From the NCBI RefSeq assembly GCF_032051675.1, contig NZ_CP116968.1, positions 2,046,001 through 2,110,000 of the forward strand: 64,000 bases of DNA. The letters are read 5' to 3'. The notes under the pieces are model-generated. The model saw only the letters and a list, made by a program, of their open reading frames with translations, was not told where the DNA came from and searched no databases. The DNA is from Candidatus Nitrospira neomarina. Lineage in GTDB: Bacteria; Nitrospirota; Nitrospiria; Nitrospirales; UBA8639. The translations under genes and the position numbers were made by a program. Of the stretch, positions 8,815 through 18,287 are shown piece after piece; positions within the stretch are counted from its first letter, which is position 1; every line of letters starts with the position of its first letter.

Positions 8815-9785
8815 AAGCCCATTTGCGGTTTAAAAAAATCTCCGCACGAATTTCCGGACCACGTGCAACCAGGATTACCCTGACTTTCAGGTTGTCCTTT
8901 CGGTTCAACATCCGGACGATCCGGCAATCCCGCTATTATATGAAATCCGAAGGGAATTCGGACGAAAACGAGTCACGGGACTATTGCCAATTATCACATT
9001 GGCCCAAATGGAAAAATCAACAATCTGATCGGCGGGCTCAAACACGCTCGGGACGATATTCTGATTATCAGTGACAGCGACGTCTAATTCAGGCCTGATT
9101 ATTTCAAAACCATGGTCGGACCTCTTGCCAATCCCAACCTGGGTTATGTCTGCACCTTGTACAAGGCCGTCAGGGCACAAACCTGGTGGGAGAAGATGGA
9201 ACTGTTAACCGTCAATACCTAATTGATCCCCAATATGATTTTTGCACACGTCACGGGAGCATCCCGGTTTTGTGGGAGCGTCCACTGCCATACGGCGCTG
9301 CACTCCTACAGAAATTGGAGGATTTGAAAAACTGTCAGATTACCTCACGGAAGATTATGAAATGGGTCGTCTGATCTGTCACAGAGGACAACCAATGATC
9401 ATTCTCCCGTATCTGGTGGAGACCATTGTCGACCTTCAAACCCCACGCGCATGGTGGAACCACTGGATCCGCATGGGTCAATCCCAACGCGCTGTTCGCC
9501 CGATGGCCCTGTTTGACACCGTGTTTTTTAAACCTATTTCCTTCGCCTGTCTCTATGTCCTTCTCTCCGGTGGGTCCCGGGTGGGGATGTCTCACCGTGG
9601 CGATCCGCCTCATGACGACAGGGATTATTCTGAAAGGCTGGCTTCAAGATCGAGAGGGACTTCTAAGTTTATGGTTATTGCCCATCCGAGATATTGCGGC
9701 ACTGGCACCATGGGCAGTGGCCTATATCCAACGAACCATAAACTGGCGACACGCAACATGTATGCTGCCGGTCAATGGCCGGTAA
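8815..9785 (+). pseudogene. Broken GT21/HpnI-like glycosyltransferase
   Basis: Fragments of a ceramide-glucosyltransferase-like family 2/21 enzyme lie in order in changing frames. Frame 1 gives KPICGL. From 8873, frame 2 gives DYPDFQVVLSVQHPDDPAI. From about 8995, frame 1 gives HIGPNGKINNLIGG and ILIISDSDV, the DxD-type site. Two in-frame stops follow at 9085 and 9220. From about 9275, frame 2 gives GGFEKLSDYLTEDYEMG and the segment with LVETIV. From about 9570, frame 3 gives LLSLWLLPIRDIAAL, the usual C-terminus. At least four frame changes and two stops make it non-functional. HpnI acts in hopanoid glycosylation, but no other hpn gene is seen here, so the family name is tentative. The decay is clear regardless. 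Confidence 0.85.
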
Positions 9786-10368
9786 GTCGCAGAGGGGGTG
9801 ATTGACAATTCTCGCCATCCGAACCTTCTCACCAAAGCCCGTCTTATGGTCCAGACCCTCGCAACAAAACCAACCCGTGGAAGCAGGCAAGAAGATGCTC
9901 AACGGCAAAATTATATCTGAATGTGCTTCTGCAGGATCTGTGAATGTAGTGAGGCGCCTCAGCAGCCCCTCCGAAACACGCCGGAAACCCGATAGCCTCC
10001 ATGGTCACTTCCTTGGAAGACTCAAAACGATCAATGGCTTAGCTTCGAAAAACATCGGGGACACCTATCAAGAAGGAGTGTCTGACCGGCCTGTCGGTCT
10101 CTCTTGTGGTGGTTTCTTTCCTAATAGATACCACTTATAGACATCGGTGGGACTTGCACGACATTCCCCACTTCAGATCTTTATGGCTGAGCTGATTATG
10201 AGCAATTTTGAACAGACTATGCCCGGTCTTTTGATCATACTGAACAGTGGCCATTTAGCAGGCTCTAGCAGATGATAGAGGGAGGACAGTTTTCCTCAAA
10301 AGGCAGTTAGCACGAAAGTTCCATACTACCCAGCCCTCATGATCCGCCAATCTTTCGGAATAGGAATT
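9786..10368. other. Gene-free stretch after the broken glycosyltransferase
   Basis: About 580 bp. A frame at 9802-10140 is open, but it has a low-quality composition and no ribosome site. It probably continues the decayed locus. No repeats or terminal inverted repeats of a mobile element are visible. Confidence 0.5.
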
Positions 10369-12642
10369 ATGAATCGTTTCCTTGGCCCACATGAATTTTT
10401 CCCGCTTTTCAAGCATCCCCGGTCGCTCGCTTATCTATTGAGCTGGTGGGCGGTGATTCTTATCGGCATCCAACAAGCCGAACGGTGGTTTCTTCTTCCT
10501 TACGTCATAGCAAAAGAACCACCGACAATCAGTCTCTTGGGCAAGACTCTCCTCTTGGGGGTCCTCAGTGATGGCGTGACGGCAAGTGCGGGAATTCTTC
10601 TGGCTATGATCCTCGCTCTATCTGGTATACCCTTATGCTTGTTTATGGAAAGACCTCCTGGCTCGAAATGTTTGATTTCCATCTATCGACGGACACTTCA
10701 GTGGGCTCTCATACTATTAGGTGCATTGTTCTTAATGAGCGCCATGGTGGATGCTTCATACTATCGTATGTTTCACCATCACCTGAATTTTCCATTTTTT
10801 GAATACGTGGATGAAGCCTTCCAAGCCAGCCGGCACCATACGGAATCTCAGGGCTCCAACCAAACCATCGCGGAATTGGCTGAAGCCGGGAGTTGGCTTC
10901 GATATCTCATCACATATTTCCTTCTCCTCGCTTTGACCATCCTGACAGGAATCTGGGGAATGAATCGCCTCTGGTCTCATTCGATATTCGCCTACGCACA
11001 AACCACTCACTTTCAGTTCCGAGCAGTCCTGTTTGCCGTTCCATTTGCCCTTGGGGCTGCCGCATGGAGTCCCTTGCTTCCAGAGGCCTTTACCCTGCAA
11101 ATTGAAAGTCCGGCCTATCATAACTTAGCTCAAAATCCAATCCTCTCCGCCTCACGCCCACTTCAAGAATACCTCCGATCCCAAGGGATGTGGACACCGG
11201 CGCAGCTTTCCCGACCCATGAGTGCGAACAAGGCACTAACCGTCACCCATCAGATTCTCGCTCCATCGGCAATATGGCCATCCACTCAATTTCCCCTGAT
11301 CAAAGAACAATCCACCTTCCCGTCATTCATGTTTCCCTCACGAGTGAATATCCTTTTATTGTTGGTTGAAGGCCTCGATCGACGTTTTCTTGGAAAAATC
11401 CTATCCCTTTCGAATCCGGCACAGGAGCGAACGAACCTTCCCTCAAGAATCTCTCTCACTCCATTTCTTAATTCTCTGCGGCAAGACAGTGTGTATTTTG
11501 AACATTTTTTCAGCAATGGGGTGCAAACCACCCGAGGCCTCCTAGCCACCCTATGCTCAGTGTTCCCGAGGCAGGGAACCGCCGTCATCAAGACACGCAA
11601 TACGCATGAGTATCTCTGCTTTCCCTCTGTGCTCCAGAAGGCCGGGTACCGGACAGAAATGATGATGGGCCTCGATAGCGATATTCCAGGTTCACGTACA
11701 TTTTTAGCCAGAAATGGAATCGAGCAGATCTCCGGTGGTCAGGATTTTCCCGCGGGTGTGGAGCGAATGGGCATCGGCCTCACGGACGGCGCCTTGCTTG
11801 ATGGCCTGTACCAACGAGTCGCCGAATTGCAGCAGCAGCCCGACCCCTATTTCCTTGCTGCCCTCACAACCGGGACCCATCATCCTTTTACGATTCCCTT
11901 GCGGCACCCTGAAGTTCGGGCATTAAAAGATCAGCCTGATCCCTATCTGGCAGCTCTTCGAAATTTTGATCTTGAATTTTCGCGGGTGTTTGCCCATCTC
12001 AAACGTGACGGGCTGCTGACCAACACCATACTCTTCGTCCTGGGAGACCATGGCCGACATGAAGCCGTAGGCTTCACGGAAGGCGAACGTGTGGCAGGAC
12101 ATTTTTCGATCCCTCTGTTCATCTGGATGGATGAGGCGCTCAGAACTCAACTCCAGATCGTGCCCCATACCGTGACAACCGTTGCCAGTCAGGTAGATAT
12201 CGCACCGACGATATTGTCCCTCACTGGTCTCACACCGAACCTCACCCCTTTCATGGGAAGAGATTTGACTTGCCTCCTCATCAAGAACTGTTTGTCGGAC
12301 AACCTGGCGTATCTCAGCAATATGTATGATGATGCGATTGGACTAGCCGATCATCAAGGGATCTGGTGGTATGCGTTCGATACCGGATTGCTCAACCATA
12401 CCGATCTGGATCTGCAGACACCCGTCATGCACCCTTCCCTTGATGAAATTGAAGCGGCGCACGCTTACCGTTCCATGATCGGTCTCTATCTCACCGCCAA
12501 TACCCTCATCGAATACAATCGGATCTGGTCGCGTGGAAAAATCGACTCACCATTCACCCCAACCGGAACTTTGCATTCCGTATCTCCAACTCGTGTCCCT
12601 GCCTCAACCCCTGGTGAAACCCCTCTTCTCCAATATGAATGA
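10369..12642 (+). CDS. LTA-synthase-like membrane phospho-/alkaline-phosphatase superfamily transferase
   Basis: A 757-residue inner-membrane enzyme. Its N-terminal third has about five membrane segments, the first beginning SLAYLLSWWAVILIGIQ. Its C-terminal half is a periplasmic sulfatase-fold domain (PF00884 type). Metal- and substrate-site features are ILLLLVEGLD (Glu ligand), the nucleophile segment GVQTTRGLLA (candidate Thr), GTHHPFT and LGDHGRHE (Asp/His ligands). Relatives add phosphoglycerol to lipoteichoic acid or to glucans (MdoB) or decorate lipid A; the substrate here is unknown. I prefer the ATG at 10369, preceded by AATAGGA; an in-frame ATG lies at 10339. The downstream barrel gene is close, so they may be co-transcribed. 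Confidence 0.82.
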   Translation: MNRFLGPHEFFPLFKHPRSLAYLLSWWAVILIGIQQAERWFLLPYVIAKEPPTISLLGKTLLLGVLSDGVTASAGILLAMILALSGIPLCLFMERPPGSKCLISIYRRTLQWALILLGALFLMSAMVDASYYRMFHHHLNFPFFEYVDEAFQASRHHTESQGSNQTIAELAEAGSWLRYLITYFLLLALTILTGIWGMNRLWSHSIFAYAQTTHFQFRAVLFAVPFALGAAAWSPLLPEAFTLQIESPAYHNLAQNPILSASRPLQEYLRSQGMWTPAQLSRPMSANKALTVTHQILAPSAIWPSTQFPLIKEQSTFPSFMFPSRVNILLLLVEGLDRRFLGKILSLSNPAQERTNLPSRISLTPFLNSLRQDSVYFEHFFSNGVQTTRGLLATLCSVFPRQGTAVIKTRNTHEYLCFPSVLQKAGYRTEMMMGLDSDIPGSRTFLARNGIEQISGGQDFPAGVERMGIGLTDGALLDGLYQRVAELQQQPDPYFLAALTTGTHHPFTIPLRHPEVRALKDQPDPYLAALRNFDLEFSRVFAHLKRDGLLTNTILFVLGDHGRHEAVGFTEGERVAGHFSIPLFIWMDEALRTQLQIVPHTVTTVASQVDIAPTILSLTGLTPNLTPFMGRDLTCLLIKNCLSDNLAYLSNMYDDAIGLADHQGIWWYAFDTGLLNHTDLDLQTPVMHPSLDEIEAAHAYRSMIGLYLTANTLIEYNRIWSRGKIDSPFTPTGTLHSVSPTRVPASTPGETPLLQYE

Positions 12643-12675
12643 ACATGATGACCACTCATCCGAAAACCATGAACC

Positions 12676-14046
12676 ATGCACCGACAATTTTTCGGGGCTT
12701 TGAACAGGATCGTTACCTTCATGATTTTTGTGGAGTGCGGAGCGGTGTTTTCCCCGGAAACCTCCCTGGGGCGAAACGCTCCCGAGACCGAGCAGGCTTC
12801 TCAAGAGCGGCAGGAACGATTCAAATATGACCCGGATTTTCCAGTACAGGGTACGGAAGGACAGAGAGGGGAAGCGAAACAGGAAAAAGCCAAAGAGGAA
12901 GCGATCAGGTCCCTTCCGACCAAGGGAGAATTTACGGTGTTTCCCGTCCCGGCTTTCTCCTATAGCCGCAATGAAGGGGCCTATTACGGTTTCCTCGTCC
13001 CGATGCTCCGATCAAATGTGAACGGCCATTTGGAAGACATTATTGCTCCCCAATATTTGCATAATAAATATATCGGGGAAACATTGACCATGAACTACTA
13101 TGGATATCCGTCTGATACCACGCAATACCGGGCGATCCTGTCCTACTCCACCAAGGTTCAGCGTGACATCGATCTGTCTTACAAAAATGTTGGGGCAGGA
13201 GGGGGGCGGTATATCCTGGCGGGACAGGGCTCCTGGTTTAAAAATCCCTTCCGACGATTTTTTGGAATCGGGAGCCAAACGAATGAATCCGATGAAACCT
13301 CTTATACTTCAAAGGAAATACTGGTGGATCTCACTGCCGGGATCCATTTGGCTCAGGATATTGCCCTTATGTGGAGCGAGCGGTACCACCAAGTACGCGT
13401 CGACGATGGAATCATCAATACGCTTCCTACCATTCAAGAGGATTTTCCAAACACTAACGGCATTGACGGAGCAGATATTCTGGGACATAAACTGACATTT
13501 CGTTATGACACAAGGGACCGCCAATTGATCTCCACGCAGGGAACCTATTTGAACGTTTCCGTCGAATGGAATCAGAATTTCAAACAACATCCTGTGACGG
13601 ACTGGTGGCGAACCACCATTGATGCCCGCCATCTTGTCCCACATTTCCATAACCGTCTGGTTTTTGTTTCCCATTTGTACGCCGACACCGTCAATGGGGG
13701 AACACCCCCCTTTTATGAACAACCGACCTTGGGGGGAGAGGATTCCCTTCGAGCCTTTGGAAGAAGCCGATTCATCGACTCCACCGCCCTGGTGATCAAT
13801 CTGGAAGAGCGGGTGCTGATTCGACAACAAAAAATTTTCGGATATCTCCTGGACTTCCAAGTCGCGCCATTCATTGATATCGGTCGTGTAGGATCCCATT
13901 TTAGTAGCAACACCATCCTTCATCCTCAGGTCAATCCTGGGATAGGATTCCGGTTCCTAGCCCGCCCCCATATCGTGGGTCGGGTTGATGTGGCGTATGG
14001 GAAGGATGGAGCCAATGTGTTTGCCGGATTGGATTATCCCTTTTAA
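12676..14046 (+). CDS. Outer-membrane 16-strand barrel of the Omp85/surface-antigen type, no POTRA domains
   Basis: A 456-residue protein. A signal-like hydrophobic N-terminus is followed by a charged, Glu/Lys-rich linker (residues about 30-80) with no POTRA domains. From about residue 90 there are alternating beta strands, ending in the C-terminal aromatic residue of outer-membrane barrels (FAGLDYPF). GGEDSLRAFGRSRF corresponds to the conserved (V/L)RG(F/Y)-type loop of Omp85 proteins, here with Ala for Gly. BamA/TamA-like barrels without POTRAs occur as PF01103 surface antigens of unclear function. The start is uncertain (12676 or 12721); neither has a strong ribosome site. It lies 33 bp after the LTA-synthase-like gene. 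Confidence 0.8.
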   Translation: MHRQFFGALNRIVTFMIFVECGAVFSPETSLGRNAPETEQASQERQERFKYDPDFPVQGTEGQRGEAKQEKAKEEAIRSLPTKGEFTVFPVPAFSYSRNEGAYYGFLVPMLRSNVNGHLEDIIAPQYLHNKYIGETLTMNYYGYPSDTTQYRAILSYSTKVQRDIDLSYKNVGAGGGRYILAGQGSWFKNPFRRFFGIGSQTNESDETSYTSKEILVDLTAGIHLAQDIALMWSERYHQVRVDDGIINTLPTIQEDFPNTNGIDGADILGHKLTFRYDTRDRQLISTQGTYLNVSVEWNQNFKQHPVTDWWRTTIDARHLVPHFHNRLVFVSHLYADTVNGGTPPFYEQPTLGGEDSLRAFGRSRFIDSTALVINLEERVLIRQQKIFGYLLDFQVAPFIDIGRVGSHFSSNTILHPQVNPGIGFRFLARPHIVGRVDVAYGKDGANVFAGLDYPF

Positions 14047-14106
14047 CGGGGTGAATGCTTTCTTGAGCGATTGGGTATGAATAGACATCCAGCCACAGGA
14101 CCCATC

Positions 14107-14628
14107 ATGAACAGATACAGTTATCGTCTTGCCTACCTGGGCATGGCCTTGATGCTTTCAGGATGCTCCTTGTCGTATTTTAACGCCGCCACCAACGGCG
14201 ACACGGAAAAAGTGTTGGCCCTCCTCAAGGATGGAATCGATGTCAACACCACCTTTCCCATTGTCAGGACCCACGCACTGATGGTCGCGGCCGCATTCGG
14301 TCATGTGGACACAGTCAGCGCGCTTATTGAAAGGGGAGCAGACGTCAACGCGAAGGATTTGACAGGGTGGACTCCCCTGCATGCCGCAGCATTCAAAGGC
14401 AACATGCAAATCGTTCGCCTTCTCCTTGAAAAAGGCGCGGTCGCTGAGCCATCGACCTGGTTTTTGGAAAGTCCGTGGGTCATGGCAGAGGAATTGGGAT
14501 ATCTGGTAATCGTTCCCATATTGAAACAAGCTGAATGGCAAACGGTGGCAAGCCCCCTGCCCTGCATCCCCGAGGATTTCGTCACGAATAACGCCCTCAT
14601 GACCGCATCTTCTCAACACGTTTGTTAA
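14107..14628 (+). CDS. Ankyrin-repeat lipoprotein
   Basis: A 173-residue protein. The ATG at 14107 gives a lipoprotein signal ending LMLSGC with the lipid-bearing Cys at residue 20. Two or three ankyrin repeats follow: NGDTEKVLALLKDGIDVN, then FGHVDTVSALIERGADVN, then TGWTPLHAAAFKGN with IVRLLLEKGA. Ankyrin repeats bind other proteins, so this is likely a periplasmic or outer-membrane-anchored scaffold or inhibitor. The C-terminus (about 45 residues) is unrelated to the repeats. It lies 60 bp after the barrel gene in the same direction, so a link with that barrel is possible but unproven. Confidence 0.82.
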   Translation: MNRYSYRLAYLGMALMLSGCSLSYFNAATNGDTEKVLALLKDGIDVNTTFPIVRTHALMVAAAFGHVDTVSALIERGADVNAKDLTGWTPLHAAAFKGNMQIVRLLLEKGAVAEPSTWFLESPWVMAEELGYLVIVPILKQAEWQTVASPLPCIPEDFVTNNALMTASSQHVC

Positions 14629-14733
14629 TCATTGATGGGGACCCACCACACAGCTTCTTTCGGATCTGATATACTGGATAGTTTTCCCATAACCGTTCAC
14701 CCTGTGTGGCATTTCTTAATCTAGGAGGTAGGT

Positions 14734-15180
14734 ATGAAGCATTCACTCGAACACCAGATTACCCATGCCGGCCAACAACCATGGCTGTGCCGAATGATGA
14801 TCGCCGGATTGTTCAGCAGCGCGATGATTTTTGGTGCCGGAGCAGCCTGGGCGGATGGAGACGGTCATGGTTACGGGCATGATCCGAAATCTCATCTGGA
14901 GAAACTCACGAAGAAGCTGGATCTCACGAAAGAACAACAGGACAAGATTCTCCCCATCATTGAGGAGAAGCACCAGAAGATGGAGGGGCTTCACCAACAA
15001 ATGAAGGACATGCGCAAACAGGCCATGGCAAAAATTGAGGCCGAACTGACACCGGAACAACAAGCGAAATGGAAGGAAATGCAAGAAGAACGGGAAGCCA
15101 AGATGAAGGAATACAAAGAAAAGCATGGCAAAGATGGTGACAAAAAAGGCAAACACGGCAAGGGCGAAAAGCATGATTAA
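14734..15180 (+). CDS. Spy-like periplasmic protein
   Basis: A 148-residue exported protein with an excellent ribosome site (TAGGAGGTAGGT) and a signal peptide ending GAGAAWADG. The mature part has the Spy/CpxP helical core with two copies of the family's LTxxQ-type motif: LDLTKEQQDKILPI and AELTPEQQAKWKEM. The C-terminus is a Lys/Gly/His/Asp-rich tail (KGKHGKGEKHD). Spy homologues are ATP-independent periplasmic chaperones induced by envelope stress or metals. It is a paralogue of the 660-1259 protein but closer to canonical Spy. A TATACT hexamer at 14670 may be its -10 element. Confidence 0.8.
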   Translation: MKHSLEHQITHAGQQPWLCRMMIAGLFSSAMIFGAGAAWADGDGHGYGHDPKSHLEKLTKKLDLTKEQQDKILPIIEEKHQKMEGLHQQMKDMRKQAMAKIEAELTPEQQAKWKEMQEEREAKMKEYKEKHGKDGDKKGKHGKGEKHD

Positions 15181-15197
15181 GCCTTAACTGAGAATGG

Positions 15198-15235
15198 GGG
15201 GCGGATCTATTCACTATCAGGTGCATATCCGTCCC
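15198..15235 (+). terminator. Possible terminator after the Spy-like gene
   Basis: GGGCGGAT (15199-15206) pairs with ATCCGTCC (15227-15234) through one G-U wobble, around a 20-base loop. A pyrimidine-rich tract (TCTTCCCTACCC) follows. It starts 18 bases after the stop codon. The U-tract is weak. Confidence 0.4.
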
Positions 15236-15590
15236 TCTTCCCTACCCTTTCAGACTCCTGCTCCCTATCCTCCCCTGCAAAAGTAACCGCAGGCCGCAAC
15301 CTGTCTCCCCTTCATCGACCTCCCGATGATGGCAAGTCTTAGAAGTCTACAATCCCCAACACTGTCAATCCGTAGAAGAGGTCACGGGCTCAAATGGAGG
15401 GCCGGAAACCAGCCGGGATGCCCGATTAAAATCAGGCATGAGAGTAACGGAGGGGGGAAAAGGCAAGGCCTGTCTGCCAAGACAGAAAAAAAATTCACAA
15501 GCACTCTTCTCAATTTCCCAATACACGCCATTATTGTTAGCATATGACTTTCCAAATAGGGTGTATTCGACCGCATAGGGGGATCAAGAC
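15236..15590. other. Intergenic region
   Basis: No gene. The frame at 15326-15547 has no ribosome site. A small perfect hairpin (CTGTCT/AGACAG, 15470-15485) is followed by A's rather than T's on the plus strand and is not a terminator. Confidence 0.5.
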
Positions 15591-15962
15591 ATGCTTGAGG
15601 TGGTAGAGATTCGGGTCAGCTATCGATATGTGAAAGAGCATTCCTGGGTGGTACAGGGCATTACGGGGTTTCTTTCTGCTTATTTCATGGAAAAACCAGG
15701 CTTTACTCTGAAACGACACTTTGAAGAATTGGAAACCGGCATGCACGTCTGGTTATGTGATGTTCCTCCCAAGATGAAAGTTCCCACCCTTCTGAGGCGG
15801 CTGAAGGATGACATCCCTCCCTGCCAATATACACAGCTCGAAACAAGCCCACCCGCGCCACCGCGATTTCTCATCGATTCACTAGAGCCGGAATCCGCCT
15901 CTTCCTCTTCTACTCCAAACGAAGATTTCGAAGCCACTAAGGACGAAAGGACAAAAGGGTAA
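15591..15962 (+). CDS. Small protein of unknown function
   Basis: A 123-residue protein with a good ribosome site (AGGGGGATCAAGAC) before the ATG. The first 80 residues look like a small alpha/beta domain (EIRVSYRYVKEHSWVVQGIT). The last 40 are a disordered, Pro/Ser/Glu-rich tail. There is no signal peptide. I do not recognise the family. Confidence 0.6.
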   Translation: MLEVVEIRVSYRYVKEHSWVVQGITGFLSAYFMEKPGFTLKRHFEELETGMHVWLCDVPPKMKVPTLLRRLKDDIPPCQYTQLETSPPAPPRFLIDSLEPESASSSSTPNEDFEATKDERTKG

Positions 15963-16018
15963 CAACACGGAAAGCGCCACGAGGTGAGCGGAAATTCACG
16001 CTCGTTAGGCCGAGCAAA

Positions 16019-16459
16019 CTAGAGGGGTTGGTTGGGATCAATGCGCAAAGCCGACCGAAGAAGGTGGACCCGTTCGGACAACTGTTCAGCGGAAAGCCGA
16101 ACAGCCTCATGCGGCACACACCACACCGGTTTCAACGGATCGGGATCGGTCTTGAGCCTTGGAATCAGATGCCAATGGATGTGAGACACCTGATTCCCGA
16201 GCAGTTCATAGTTGATCTTCTTCGCGTCAAATACCTGTGTCAGTATCTGCGCCACGTGGGTGACTTCCTCCATCAACATGCCACGCGCATCTCTGGATAA
16301 ATCAAACAGTTCTGAAGCATGGTCTTTCAACACCAATACGGTCCAGCCCGCAAAAAACTGGTCCTCAAACACAAACGCTCTGGTCAGACCACAATCGACA
16401 ATATAATGATCTGTGAACGGCCATGCTCCAACACATATTTTGCAAGATGGCTCAGTCAC
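16019..16459 (-). CDS. HIT-family (histidine triad) protein
   Basis: A 146-residue cytosolic nucleotide hydrolase or transferase of the HIT superfamily. The HxHxH triad is in NQVSHIHWHLIPR near residue 93. The N-terminal segment DCGLTRAFVFEDQFFAGWTV and LVLKDHASELFDL match the family's first strands. Two early Cys (SCKIC) recall the zinc-binding Cys pair of some HIT proteins. The frame opens with GTG at 16459, and no clear ribosome site supports it. The gene is divergent from the dioxygenase-like gene and convergent with the 15591 gene. Substrate unknown; probably AMP- or ADP-linked compounds. Confidence 0.85.
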   Translation of the reverse strand: MTEPSCKICVGAWPFTDHYIVDCGLTRAFVFEDQFFAGWTVLVLKDHASELFDLSRDARGMLMEEVTHVAQILTQVFDAKKINYELLGNQVSHIHWHLIPRLKTDPDPLKPVWCVPHEAVRLSAEQLSERVHLLRSALRIDPNQPL

Positions 16460-16768
16460 GGCAGTAGAAAATACGAGGGAATGAGGAATTCACCAATAGA
16501 GAGTAAAGATTTCAGGGACACCACACGGAAGAGACGAGGCCGATTGGACCCATGACCCCTTCTGTTATCCTGAAACAACATACCGCACGTTCCCTTCATC
16601 GTGGAAGACTACATCCTGCATCATGTGGTATTTGAAAGTACGGAGAATATATGAAAAAATGACCGAAGAAGCGAACGATCCATCCATTGTCCGGAGTTGT
16701 CACCCGTCCGCAATCAGCCTTACGGTTGCCATAGTCTTGCCACTTCCATATTTGGAGAAGGGACCCAT

Positions 16769-17578
16769 ATGACAATAGAACCGCATAACTTGTCTAGAAG
16801 AACCCTGTTAAAGCGGGGGATGGGCATCTTCGGCTTGTTCGCTGGAGGCCTTATTAGCTCCTCCAGCCTTGCAGAAATACTCAAGGAACCAACTCCCCGT
16901 CAATCCCTGGGGCCATTTTTCCCCGACGAGGGAGACCCGATAGATGCCATTCGCGAAAACCACGGGATCGGGATTCCCATCAGTCAGGCGAACGATCAGG
17001 ATCTCACATTTGTCAAAGGTCGCAGGGGAAAAGCCAAAGGAAAGGTCATCTATCTGAGAGGAAAAGTCTTGAGCGCAAAAACCGGAAAGGCGATACCTCA
17101 CACGGTGATCATCATGTGGAGTGCCTCAGCCTCCGGCCGATACAACCACAAAAAGGATGACGGTATGTTGAGATTTCCCCATCCCACGACCGGAGAAATC
17201 ATTCACCGGACCTACGATGCGTATTTTCAATACTGGGGACGAGCGGTCACCAATGAGCAGGGAGACTATTGGTTCAAAACCATTGTTCCCGGCTTTTACC
17301 CCATTGACCTGGAAGCCGGACTGTACCGCCCTTCCCACCTGCACTTTCAACTGTTCCCTCCAGAGCATCAAAAACTGGTCACCCAGCTCTATTTCCGTGG
17401 CGACCAAATACCCAACAATGAACTGAACCAGAAATTACTTCCAATGGATGTGGTCATTTTGGATGCGGGACTCACCACAATCGATTTAGAGAGAGTGATC
17501 GTGGACTATGCCCCGGACGCATCGGGAGAGATATCGGATGGCTTGGTCGGTCATTACGATTTTCTGGTGCCAAACTAG
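16769..17578 (+). CDS. Tat-exported intradiol ring-cleavage dioxygenase-like protein
   Basis: A 269-residue protein. The ATG at 16769 is chosen because GGAGAAGGGACCC precedes it. It starts a twin-arginine signal, LSRRTLLKRG, with a hydrophobic run ending SSLAEI. The catalytic domain resembles the protocatechuate 3,4-dioxygenase beta chain. Putative Fe(III) ligands are Tyr in SASGRYNHKKDD, Tyr in VPGFYPI, and the two His in RPSHLHFQL. Intradiol dioxygenases open catechol rings between the hydroxyls. Export to the periplasm is unusual for catabolic versions but known for a Tat-linked subgroup of unclear substrate. No aromatic-catabolism genes lie nearby. Confidence 0.85.
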   Translation: MTIEPHNLSRRTLLKRGMGIFGLFAGGLISSSSLAEILKEPTPRQSLGPFFPDEGDPIDAIRENHGIGIPISQANDQDLTFVKGRRGKAKGKVIYLRGKVLSAKTGKAIPHTVIIMWSASASGRYNHKKDDGMLRFPHPTTGEIIHRTYDAYFQYWGRAVTNEQGDYWFKTIVPGFYPIDLEAGLYRPSHLHFQLFPPEHQKLVTQLYFRGDQIPNNELNQKLLPMDVVILDAGLTTIDLERVIVDYAPDASGEISDGLVGHYDFLVPN

Positions 17579-17621
17579 GAGAAACAGGCTTCTCTGAAAA
17601 GGCGCTTTGGCGCAAGACCGA

Positions 17622-18287
17622 TTAGATCCGGTCGGGGAAATTGGAAATAATTCCATCGACCTCCAGCCGCTTCATTCGTGCAATATCATCAGGCTCGTCA
17701 ACCGTATAAACGAATACTTTGATGTCTTTCGCCTGAAGCGCCTGTACAAGCGCAGGCGTCACAACATTCAACGCCACTCCCACATGGGTCGCTTGAGCGG
17801 CGGTGGCAAAGGCCGTGAAAGGTATGGGCACGTCTTCGATTAACGCCAATGTGAAAGCATCTCCTATCAACCTTCTCACCGGTAACAGTTCCTCATGAAA
17901 AAACGAGGCATAAATCACTGTCCCCTGAAAGTCAGCGGCCTTCACCAAAGCGCAGACGTCAGCGGCAATTCCCCTTACCTTTAGTTCAATCATGGCACCA
18001 GCCCGTCCACTGAGACAGGCGAGAGCTTCTTCAAGGAGAGGAATCCTCTCGCCCCCTCCCGCATCCAATGCCCGAAGTACGCTTAGCGATAACTCTTCAA
18101 TTTTCCCCACCCCGTTTGTCGTCCGGTCGACCGAATCATCATGAAGGAGCACCAGGGCTCCATCTGCCGTTCGCCGGACATCAAACTCGACCATATCGAC
18201 ACCATATTTAATCGCCAGTTCCAGAGCAGCCAGCGTATTCTCAGGCGCATGGCCCGCCGCACCCCGGTGTCCAATCCGAAGAAGCAT
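17622..18287 (-). CDS. Glycerophosphodiester phosphodiesterase
   Basis: Hydrolyses glycerophosphodiesters to glycerol-3-phosphate and an alcohol; 221 residues, like cytosolic UgpQ. Family motifs are RIGHRGAAGHAPENTL (catalytic HRG with a downstream PENT), DMVEFDVRRTADG (metal-binding Glu and Asp) and VLLHDDSVDRTTNG (HD motif). The C-terminus has KVFVYTVDEPDDIARM and VDGIISNFPDRI, which close the TIM barrel. There is no signal peptide. It is convergent with the dioxygenase-like gene (43 bp gap). Confidence 0.92.
   Translation of the reverse strand: MLLRIGHRGAAGHAPENTLAALELAIKYGVDMVEFDVRRTADGALVLLHDDSVDRTTNGVGKIEELSLSVLRALDAGGGERIPLLEEALACLSGRAGAMIELKVRGIAADVCALVKAADFQGTVIYASFFHEELLPVRRLIGDAFTLALIEDVPIPFTAFATAAQATHVGVALNVVTPALVQALQAKDIKVFVYTVDEPDDIARMKRLEVDGIISNFPDRI

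Noticed and set aside
9802-10140. Plus-strand open frame of 112 codons after the broken glycosyltransferase
   Set aside because: No start signal and no recognisable domain; likely a chance frame in decayed sequence.
15470-15485. Perfect hairpin CTGTCT/AGACAG followed by A's
   Set aside because: The A-tract is on the wrong strand for a terminator on the plus strand, and on the minus strand the T's come before the stem.
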